From Eggerthella sinensis (GTDB lineage: Bacteria; Actinomycetota; Coriobacteriia; Coriobacteriales; Eggerthellaceae), in assembly GCF_003339815.1 (NCBI RefSeq), contig NZ_PPTT01000012.1, positions 1-64,000 of the forward strand: a stretch of 64,000 nucleotides of DNA. The letters run 5' to 3'. The notes below the pieces were generated by a model that ran no database searches, had not been told where the DNA came from, and worked only from the letters and a program-made list of their open reading frames with translations. The translations under genes were made by a program, and so were the position numbers. The first letter of the stretch is position 1. The number at the start of each line of letters is the position of its first letter. Positions 15,130 through 21,959 of this stretch are shown in pieces.

Positions 15130-15507
15130 ATGGGAAACCTGTCTCACTATATCAACCCCAAGCAAATCCTCGAGGACAAGCGCGAGTACCGGCGCATGAT
15201 GGCGCGCGTCGACGCGCTGCCGGAGGACTACCGTTTCGCCTACAACAAGATCCAGCACTACATGTGGAAGTTCGCTTCGGGCGGCGGCCTGGACATGGTG
15301 GCGCTGCAAGCCGATCTGCTCGAGCTGTTCGAAGAGGGCGCTGCCGAGGGCAAGAACGTGTACGATATCACCGGCGAGGACGTGGCCGCGTTCTGCGACG
15401 AGCTGCTGGCCAACGCGAGCACGTACACCGCGAAGTGGCGCGAGGACCTCAACCGCGACTTCAAGAAGAAGCTGGGCTCCAAAGCCCCTGCAGACGGCTG
15501 CGAATAG
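15130..15507 (+). CDS. DUF1048 family protein
   Basis: A soluble, mostly helical 125-residue protein. The C-terminal part (YDITGEDVAAFCDELLANA) matches DUF1048, small proteins encoded next to PadR regulators; their biochemical role is not established. It starts one base after the padR stop and is followed by a perfect terminator, so padR and this gene form a closed two-gene operon. It lacks membrane segments and obvious catalytic residues. Confidence 0.8.
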   Translation: MGNLSHYINPKQILEDKREYRRMMARVDALPEDYRFAYNKIQHYMWKFASGGGLDMVALQADLLELFEEGAAEGKNVYDITGEDVAAFCDELLANASTYTAKWREDLNRDFKKKLGSKAPADGCE

Positions 15508-15546
15508 CGCACGGAATTCCTCGTCACGCCGTCATCCGTTTCCCAA

Positions 15547-15571
15547 CGAGCCCCTGACGAACAGGGGCTCG
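15547..15571 (+). terminator. Terminator of the padR-DUF1048 operon
   Basis: CGAGCCCCTG and CAGGGGCTCG pair perfectly around ACGAA, followed by CGTCGTTTC. Confidence 0.75.
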
Positions 15572-15620
15572 CGTCGTTTCAGGGCGCCCTGCACCGCTAC
15601 GATGAAGCGGAGGTGATTAT

Positions 15621-16517
15621 ATGAGCATACTGACGTATGAAGATTGGCGCGACACCTGCAATACCGAGCATATGCTGGTGCAGATGATGGGCAAAGTGAA
15701 ACTGGAATCGATGGCCCCGCAACCCGAGTGGAAGCAGGTCGTCCTCGACGCGGACGCCGACGGATTCACCACGGGGCTCATCCCCGCGGGAGCCGACGGC
15801 TTCGAGGTGCGGCTGAGCATCGCCGATGCGGAGATGCGCGCCGAAACCACGGCGGGCGATCGCGCCCGCTTCCCCATCCGGGGACGGGCCTCGGTGAGCG
15901 AGCTGTACAGCCGCTTCATGGCGATGCTCGAGAACATCGGGCATCCCGTCCAGATCAATCCCGTGCCCCAGGAAATGTACACCGAAGTCCCCTTCGATCA
16001 GCAGACGAGCGCGCACGAGTTCGACGAGAAGGCCGCCCAGCGGTCCTTCCGCCAATTCCTGTTCGCCCGGGGCGCCCTCAGCGCGTTCTCGGCGCCGTTT
16101 CGCGGCAAGAAGATACCGCCGTCGCTGTTCTGGGGCACGTTCGACCTGACCACCGTGCTGTTCTCGGGCAAGCCCTGCCCCTTCGAGCAAAGCGCGTCCA
16201 TGGTGGAGCGCGTGGCCTTCGACGAGCAGTTCGTGGAGTGCGGGTTCTGGCCGGGCGACGCGAACGCGAACGAGCCGGCGTTCTTCGTGCTGGCCTACCC
16301 CTTCCCCGAATCGGGGTCGGCTGAGGACACGGGCGTTGCCGAAGCCTACTACGACGCGGCGAACGCGGAGTACTTCCTCCGCCTTGAAGACGCGCTGCGC
16401 TACGACGACCCGCAGGAGGTGGTCGAGCGTTTCTGCAGCACGACGTTCGCCACGCTCATGCGACGTCAGCAGTGGGAGCAGCGCGAATGGTTCACCGAGC
16501 CGCTGCTCAACGCCTAG
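15621..16517 (+). CDS. DUF5996 family protein
   Basis: The 298-residue cytosolic protein shows the DUF5996 landmarks: DTCNTEHMLVQMMGKVKL near the start (family: W.DT..TLHM.TQIVGK), GFTTGLIP, and FWGTFDLTTVLFSGKPCP in the centre (family: FFWGSFDLAVTRFSGR). The function of this family is unknown. The ATG follows GAAGCGGAGGTG. It is a single gene between two terminators; the downstream one contains palindrome copy 4. Confidence 0.8.
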   Translation: MSILTYEDWRDTCNTEHMLVQMMGKVKLESMAPQPEWKQVVLDADADGFTTGLIPAGADGFEVRLSIADAEMRAETTAGDRARFPIRGRASVSELYSRFMAMLENIGHPVQINPVPQEMYTEVPFDQQTSAHEFDEKAAQRSFRQFLFARGALSAFSAPFRGKKIPPSLFWGTFDLTTVLFSGKPCPFEQSASMVERVAFDEQFVECGFWPGDANANEPAFFVLAYPFPESGSAEDTGVAEAYYDAANAEYFLRLEDALRYDDPQEVVERFCSTTFATLMRRQQWEQREWFTEPLLNA

Positions 16518-16556
16518 CCCCCTCCCCTCGAGAAGAAGCAAACCATCCACCCGAAC

Positions 16557-16587
16557 GCACCCCCTTAGAGTAACTCTAAGGGGGTGC
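16557..16587. repeat. Dispersed palindrome, copy 4, inside a bidirectional terminator
   Basis: The 15-bp core (16565-16579) is the centre of a 31-bp perfect palindrome whose outer arms are GCACCCCC and GGGGGTGC. It lies between two convergent genes and probably works as a terminator in both directions. Confidence 0.8.
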
Positions 16588-16594
16588 GTGTTCG

Positions 16595-18097
16595 TCAGAG
16601 GGGTTCCAGCGGCAGGCTGTCTTTCACGAGGTCGATGACGTCCTGCTTCGAGTGCACGCCGAGCTTGGCGTAGAGCGTCTTCGTGTAGCTCTTCACCGTG
16701 TTGCGCGACAGGAATAGCGTCTTCTCGATGTACGCCGCATCGCGACCCGACGCGAGCAGCTTGAGGATCTCGGTTTCGCGTTTCGTCAGGCCGTGCTCGT
16801 TCGCCAGCTCGTCGCAGGCGAGGTCCTGCAGGTCGTTACGGGCGCGCACGTAGCGCTTGATGAGGTCATCGCGCTTTCGGATGGCGTGTTCGGCCGCGCG
16901 CTTCTCGCGGGTCCGGAGCAGCCAGATGCCCATCATGATGAGGTAGAGCAGCGCGAAGGACACGATGGTCATCTGCGCGAACGCGAACCGGCTGTCCACG
17001 GCGACGAACGATGCGGCCACCGATCCGAGCACCACGCCCGGTCGCGGAAAGGCGAACACGAGCGCAGCAACCCCCAGCAGCCTGTCGCGGTTGCCGCGGA
17101 ACAGCTTGATGGCGAGCGTGTACGAGATGAGCAGGGCGATCTCCCAGCCCATGTGCGTGAGCACGACGAGCACCACGCTGTACAGGCCCGAGAGGAACGG
17201 CAGGAACAGCAATCCCGTGGCCACGACGGCCAGCACGGCGTTCAACATGGTGGTGTAGCGCCGCCCGTCGAAGCGCACGTACAGCAGGAAGCCGACGTCG
17301 GCCACGATGCCGGCGGCAACCGATGCGAAGCCGGGAACATCGGCCGAGCTGGCCGGGTTCGCCATGGCCACCACGTCGAGCACGCCGTAGACGAGGGACA
17401 GCAGAAACACGTACGCGAGCGGCGCCGCGAGCTTCGCGAAGGGGCGCGCCGTCTCGTCGTCCGCGAGCGCCGTCTCAGGCTGCGCGCCTACGCGCCCGGG
17501 CCCGCTCCCCTCCCCGTCCTGCGGCGCGGGCGCGTCCTGCCCGCCTTCCCCGCCCTCCTCGCGCTTCAGCAGCAGCGCCGCCGACACCAGCACGAACGCG
17601 CCGCATGCGGCCACGAGCGCGCGCGAATCGACGAAGTCGAGCGCGAGCACCACCGGCGCGCTGAGAAGCGAGGCGAACCCGAGCGCGTAGGCGTAGCGCT
17701 CCCCCGTCAACCGGCTCGCCCGATCGAACCACAGCGGAATGAGCACGCCTGCGCCGAGGCCTGCGGGAATCGCGGCCGTGTAGCTGAGGGCCGGCGCCCG
17801 CGAGGCCAGCGCCGCCGCGAGGCAGGCGAGCGCCACGGCGTAGCAGAGCGTCCCCGCCACCGTCATCGCCCGACGGCGCACCCTCCCCTTCCGCGCCACA
17901 ACCCAGGTGAGGCCGCCGCCGAGGCAGAGCGCGCCGTTGAGCAGGGCAAGGTAGACGAGCGCGTCGGCTTCGGGCAGCTCGGTGAGCCAATCGCTGTAGA
18001 AGAACACGATGGCAACGACGTACAGGCACGCGAACCCGAGGGTGACGGTGCCGGTGCGTCGCCAACGTGCGAGCAGGAATGCGGTCGATTCGTTCAT
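16595..18097 (-). CDS. Multi-pass membrane LuxR-type regulator 1
   Basis: The 500-residue protein has about twelve hydrophobic segments over residues 1-405 followed by a LuxR/GerE helix-turn-helix (LTKRETEILKLLASGRD, SRNTVKSYTKTLYAKLGVHS) at the C-terminus. This membrane-sensor plus LuxR output is a hallmark of Eggerthellaceae. The ligand is unknown. The open frame extends upstream of 18097 but that part lacks hydrophobicity and shadows the divergent lipoprotein gene. The chosen ATG lacks a clear ribosome binding site. The only divergent neighbour is a lipoprotein gene 90 bp away, a possible target. Confidence 0.85.
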   Translation of the reverse strand: MNESTAFLLARWRRTGTVTLGFACLYVVAIVFFYSDWLTELPEADALVYLALLNGALCLGGGLTWVVARKGRVRRRAMTVAGTLCYAVALACLAAALASRAPALSYTAAIPAGLGAGVLIPLWFDRASRLTGERYAYALGFASLLSAPVVLALDFVDSRALVAACGAFVLVSAALLLKREEGGEGGQDAPAPQDGEGSGPGRVGAQPETALADDETARPFAKLAAPLAYVFLLSLVYGVLDVVAMANPASSADVPGFASVAAGIVADVGFLLYVRFDGRRYTTMLNAVLAVVATGLLFLPFLSGLYSVVLVVLTHMGWEIALLISYTLAIKLFRGNRDRLLGVAALVFAFPRPGVVLGSVAASFVAVDSRFAFAQMTIVSFALLYLIMMGIWLLRTREKRAAEHAIRKRDDLIKRYVRARNDLQDLACDELANEHGLTKRETEILKLLASGRDAAYIEKTLFLSRNTVKSYTKTLYAKLGVHSKQDVIDLVKDSLPLEPL

Positions 18098-18187
18098 AGC
18101 GCCATGATACCCGAATTCGCCGGGATGGACGCGAAGCCCGTTACCCTTTATGCTGGCATCATGCAAACCGGAGGAAGGGGATTGTCC

Positions 18188-18754
18188 ATGAAATCGATCA
18201 AAGCCGTTGTGACCGCCTGCTTGGCCGCCGCCATGCTGTGCACGGGCGTCGTGGCGCTCACGGGGTGCGGCCCGAGCGCCGAAGAGGTGGTGCGCCAGGG
18301 CGTGAGCGACGAGCTCGAGCGCCTCAAGACGCACGACGCCACGCTGCTCGAGGAGCTTGCCGCCGACAGCGGCGCCGACCAGCTGGCCGTGTACGGCATC
18401 GACGCGCAGGAGTTCATCGCGGCCTATCTCGACGGGTTCGACTACCGCATCGACGACGTGAAAGTTGACGGCGACGACGCCACGGCCACGGTGGTGCTCA
18501 CCTGCAAGAAGTTCGACGCGTTCAGCCAGGCGCTCACGGAGGCGTCCACCGCGCTCGCCGCGGACGAGGAGACCGCCGGCCTGAGCGAGGACGAGATCAA
18601 CGCGAAGATCGGCTCGACGGTGCTCGAGGTGCTCGCGTCGGTGGAGCCCACCGAGTCGAAGCCGGTCGACCTGCCGTTCCATCGCGCGGACAACGTGTGG
18701 TCGCCGACGAGCGGTGCGGAAAAGGCCTTGTCAACCGCCCTGTTCGCGGGTTAG
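18188..18754 (+). CDS. Predicted lipoprotein
   Basis: A 188-residue secreted lipoprotein: basic N-terminus MKSIK, hydrophobic signal, lipobox ALTGC with the lipidated cysteine near residue 21. The mature part is acidic and mixed helix/strand, resembling DUF5105-type lipoproteins of Firmicutes and Coriobacteria, an uncertain match. The ATG at 18188 follows GGAGGAAGGGG; an earlier ATG at 18161 gives a worse signal peptide. It is divergent from membrane LuxR regulator 1. Confidence 0.7.
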   Translation: MKSIKAVVTACLAAAMLCTGVVALTGCGPSAEEVVRQGVSDELERLKTHDATLLEELAADSGADQLAVYGIDAQEFIAAYLDGFDYRIDDVKVDGDDATATVVLTCKKFDAFSQALTEASTALAADEETAGLSEDEINAKIGSTVLEVLASVEPTESKPVDLPFHRADNVWSPTSGAEKALSTALFAG

Positions 18755-18898
18755 AAACACCGCCTGAAGCGAGCGGAACCCTCGGTTACGATTTGGATAC
18801 GCCGAGGTAACCAATGTGACGAAAAGGTGGCTTCAATCTGCGGAAATGGTATCGTGAGAACCACAGGATGACACCGCGACTCGTTGCAAGGAGGAAAC

Positions 18899-18973
18899 AT
18901 GGGGTACGTGGTTTCCCTGCTATGCTTCATAGGCGTGCTCGGGTGCGTTTCGTTCGTCCGACGCCTCGCATAA
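18899..18973 (+). CDS. 24-residue membrane peptide
   Basis: ATG GGG TAC GTG begins a 24-codon ORF directly after a strong ribosome binding site (AAGGAGGAAAC). The peptide is almost one hydrophobic helix with a C-terminal RRLA, a type I small membrane protein or toxin-like layout. A perfect terminator follows 16 bases later, making a discrete small transcription unit. No family was recognised. Confidence 0.5.
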   Translation: MGYVVSLLCFIGVLGCVSFVRRLA

Positions 18974-18989
18974 CAGGACCGATTTCAAG

Positions 18990-19013
18990 AAGGGCCGGCA
19001 GATGCCGGCCCTT
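18990..19013. terminator. Bidirectional terminator
   Basis: AAGGGCCGGCA and TGCCGGCCCTT pair perfectly around GA, followed by CGTCGTTT. It serves the small ORF on the plus strand and the diguanylate cyclase gene on the minus strand. Confidence 0.8.
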
Positions 19014-19033
19014 CGTCGTTTCCCGCGCGGTTT

Positions 19034-20644
19034 CTAGGAAGCGCTCCCGTTGGCGAACCCGCCGTTGTGGCCGGCCTTCGCCTCGTACAGTGCATCGTCG
19101 GCGCGCTTCGACAGCTCGAGGTAGGACGCGCCCGGCTTCGCGGCGATGGCGCCCGCCGACAGCGAGATCGAGGGCACGCCGCGCTTGGACGCCTCGTGCG
19201 CGATGGTGGTGTTGATGTCGTTCACGAGGCGCTGGGCCACCCCGTAATCGCTCGTGCCCGACAGGAAGATGGCGAACTCGTCGCCATGGAGGCGGCACGC
19301 CACGTCGACGGTACGGATACGGCCGACGATCATCTGCGCCGACAGCTTGATGGCCTCGTCGCCCGCGTCGTGGCCGTACGTGTCGTTGATGGTCTTGAAA
19401 TGGTCGCCGTCGAGCATGATGAAGATACCCTCGTCCCCCTCCTCCATCCGGTCGATGAGCCGGGTCACCTCCTTCTTGAAGGAGCGCGCGTTCATCATGC
19501 CGGTGAGGTCGTCCACGGCGGCGTCCTTCTTCGCCGCCTCGAGCGCGATCTCCAGACGGCTCTGCATCTGGCCGAGCTCGATGTAGGCGCTGCGCAGCTC
19601 GCGCGCCTTCTGCGCCCGGCTCGCGCGCATGAGCGCGTACACCAACAGCAGCTCCACGAGCAGCAGCGGCACGAGCCAGGAGCCCGCCGTCTCGCCGAGC
19701 ACGCCGAAGGCGGGGGCGAGCGCGAGGAAACCCCAAGCGCCCTCGCGTTGTACGCGCCCGAAGTACGGCTGTCCGTCGACCGTGAGCAGCTTGACGCCGC
19801 CCGCCATCTGCTCGAGGTTGGCGAACGAGCTGCCGAACCCGTCCCAGAACGAGGCGAAGGCGGCGCTCGCATCGGCCTCCTCGGTCGCTTTCTCCTGTTC
19901 GTCGTCGGAGGCGAACCCGCCGGCATCCGCGTTCGCGCGCGCTTCGTCGGCAGCGGCCTGCGCCTCGGCGGCCGAGCTGTGCAGATTGCTGCCGAGGTAA
20001 GCTTCGTCGGTGCTGCCGATGACGGTGCCGTCGCCGTCGTAGATCATGATCTGCCCGCCCGGGAACCGCTCCGACAGCATGGCGATGTCCTGGATGGCGC
20101 CCATCTTGATGTCGTAGGCGAACACCGTGCGGCCGTCGGGCTGCAGCTGCGACACGGTGGACAGGATGTAGTGGTTCGCGTAGCTCATGTAGGGCGGGGT
20201 GAACGCGACGGCGCCCTCGGCCGCGACGGCGGAGCGGTACCAAGGGCGCTCGGTGGCGACGTAGCCCGATTCCTCGTACACCGAGGCGGGCGTGTCCCAG
20301 CTGTAGAGGTAGCGGCCCTCGTAGTACATATAGAGGCCGTCGAAGGTGTCGCCCTCGATGGCGTCGAGCGGGTCGTTCGCTTCCTTGAGGAACTGCTCGA
20401 CGTGGTCGGGGTTCGGGTCCTGGGCGATCCGGTCGCCCATCATATGCGAGAACAGGAGGAAGGAGTGCTCGTAGTCGTCCATGACGCCGTCGAAGCGCGA
20501 CGCGATGTCGCGCGTCTCGGAAGCGAGGGTTCCGTCGATAGCCCGGGCCTCGACGAAATAGACGGCCGTGAACGCGATGACGTTGACGAGCAGGGCGACG
20601 AGCGCGTACGCCGTCCTGCGCTTCCTTCGCTGGCCTTCGTCCAC
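19034..20644 (-). CDS. Membrane diguanylate cyclase with extracellular Cache-like sensor
   Basis: Makes c-di-GMP from two GTP. From the GTG at 20644 (after GGGGGAAGAGGGG) the protein has 536 residues: TM1 (about 10-30), an extracellular region of about 300 residues with Cache features (RPWYRSAV, FTPPYMSYANHYILSTVSQL), TM2 near 325-345, and a GGDEF domain. The active-site motif is HGDEF (453-457), an accepted variant, and the product-inhibition RxxD is RTVD (444-447), five residues before it. A GTG at 20686 overlaps a likely -10 (TACAAT) and is rejected. It is divergent from wecB and near nfrB, suggesting a dedicated polysaccharide switch. Confidence 0.9.
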   Translation of the reverse strand: MDEGQRRKRRTAYALVALLVNVIAFTAVYFVEARAIDGTLASETRDIASRFDGVMDDYEHSFLLFSHMMGDRIAQDPNPDHVEQFLKEANDPLDAIEGDTFDGLYMYYEGRYLYSWDTPASVYEESGYVATERPWYRSAVAAEGAVAFTPPYMSYANHYILSTVSQLQPDGRTVFAYDIKMGAIQDIAMLSERFPGGQIMIYDGDGTVIGSTDEAYLGSNLHSSAAEAQAAADEARANADAGGFASDDEQEKATEEADASAAFASFWDGFGSSFANLEQMAGGVKLLTVDGQPYFGRVQREGAWGFLALAPAFGVLGETAGSWLVPLLLVELLLVYALMRASRAQKARELRSAYIELGQMQSRLEIALEAAKKDAAVDDLTGMMNARSFKKEVTRLIDRMEEGDEGIFIMLDGDHFKTINDTYGHDAGDEAIKLSAQMIVGRIRTVDVACRLHGDEFAIFLSGTSDYGVAQRLVNDINTTIAHEASKRGVPSISLSAGAIAAKPGASYLELSKRADDALYEAKAGHNGGFANGSAS

Positions 20645-20831
20645 GATATCCCCTCTTCCCCCTTGAACTTTCACTGTATTGTACACGAGGGGGTGGCGTT
20701 AACGCTGAGAACTTGGGTCGCCGAATGCGCTTGGAAAACGGTAGCGTTGCAGTTCTTCGTTGAATCATTCCTGGTAGCGGCTCGTTTGGACGGCTCATGC
20801 TACGATGCCGGACGGACGAAAGGAAGCTCGC

Positions 20832-21959
20832 ATGGCAAGAAGAACCAAGGTGCTCGTGGCGTTCGGCACGCGCCCGGAAGCCGTCAAGATGGCGCCCGTG
20901 CTGCGCGCGCTCGAAGCCGACGAGGCGTTCGACGTGGAGGTGCTGGCAACCGCGCAGCACCGCGAGATGCTCGATCAGGTGGTGGACCTGTTCGACCTGC
21001 ACGTCGATCACGACCTCGACATCATGCGCGCGTCGCAGACGCTCGACGAGCTCACCGGGCGCATCCTCGCGGCTGCCGGCCCCGTGCTGGAGCGGACGGC
21101 GCCCGATGCCGTGCTCGTGCACGGCGACACGACCACCGCCTTCGCGCTGGCGCTCGCGTCGTTCTACCGGCAGATTCCCGTGGGGCATGTGGAGGCGGGC
21201 CTGCGCTCGGGGGACCGCTACGCGCCGTTTCCCGAGGAGATGAACCGCCGCCTCGTCTCGAACCTCGCCACCTGGCACTACGCCCCCACCGAGGGCAACC
21301 GGGCGCATCTTCTGGCGGAGGGCGTCGATCCGGCGTGCATAGGGGTGACGGGCAACACGGTTATCGACGCGCTGCTGGAAACGGTCGACCCCGCCTACCG
21401 CTTCGCCAACCCGGCGCTGCGCGACGCGGCCTTCGGCGAAGCGCGCGTCATCGGCCTCACCTGCCATCGGCGCGAGAACCTCGGCGCGCCCATGGAGCGC
21501 ATCTTCGAGGCGGTGCGCGACACCGTGGAGGCGTTTCCCGACGTCCAGGTGGTGTACCCCGTGCACCGCAACCCGCTCGTGCAGGAGGCCGCCGCGCGTA
21601 TCCTGGGAGATCATCCGCGCATACGACTCATCGACCCGCTCGACTACGCCGACTTCTCCAACTTCATGGCGCGCTGCTGCTTCATGCTGACGGATTCGGG
21701 CGGGGTGCAGGAGGAGGCGCCGGCGCTCGACGTGCCCGTGCTCGTGCTGCGCGACACCACCGAGCGGCCCGAGGCCCTCGAAGCGGGATGCGCGGCCCTT
21801 GCCGGCACGTCCTACGCGGGCGTGCGCGCGGCCTGCGAGGCGCTGCTCGACGATGCCGCGCTCTACGCGCGCATGGCGGCCGCGCCCGACCCCTACGGCG
21901 ACGGCCATTCGGCCGAGCGCATCGCCCGCGCGCTGCGGGAAGCGCTCGCGTCGGCCTAG
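20832..21959 (+). CDS. wecB: UDP-N-acetylglucosamine 2-epimerase
   Basis: The non-hydrolysing epimerase interconverts UDP-GlcNAc and UDP-ManNAc in the cytoplasm, supplying ManNAc-type sugars for surface glycans. The 375-residue protein has the family signature VAFGTRPEAVKMAPV at the N-terminus, HGDTTTAFA, GHVEAGLRSGDRYAPFPEE and TDSGGVQEEAP. The ATG at 20832 follows AAAGGAAG; an earlier ATG at 20805 is possible but has no ribosome binding site. Its stop overlaps the stop of the convergent nfrB-like gene (CTAG at 21956-21959). Confidence 0.95.
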   Translation: MARRTKVLVAFGTRPEAVKMAPVLRALEADEAFDVEVLATAQHREMLDQVVDLFDLHVDHDLDIMRASQTLDELTGRILAAAGPVLERTAPDAVLVHGDTTTAFALALASFYRQIPVGHVEAGLRSGDRYAPFPEEMNRRLVSNLATWHYAPTEGNRAHLLAEGVDPACIGVTGNTVIDALLETVDPAYRFANPALRDAAFGEARVIGLTCHRRENLGAPMERIFEAVRDTVEAFPDVQVVYPVHRNPLVQEAAARILGDHPRIRLIDPLDYADFSNFMARCCFMLTDSGGVQEEAPALDVPVLVLRDTTERPEALEAGCAALAGTSYAGVRAACEALLDDAALYARMAAAPDPYGDGHSAERIARALREALASA

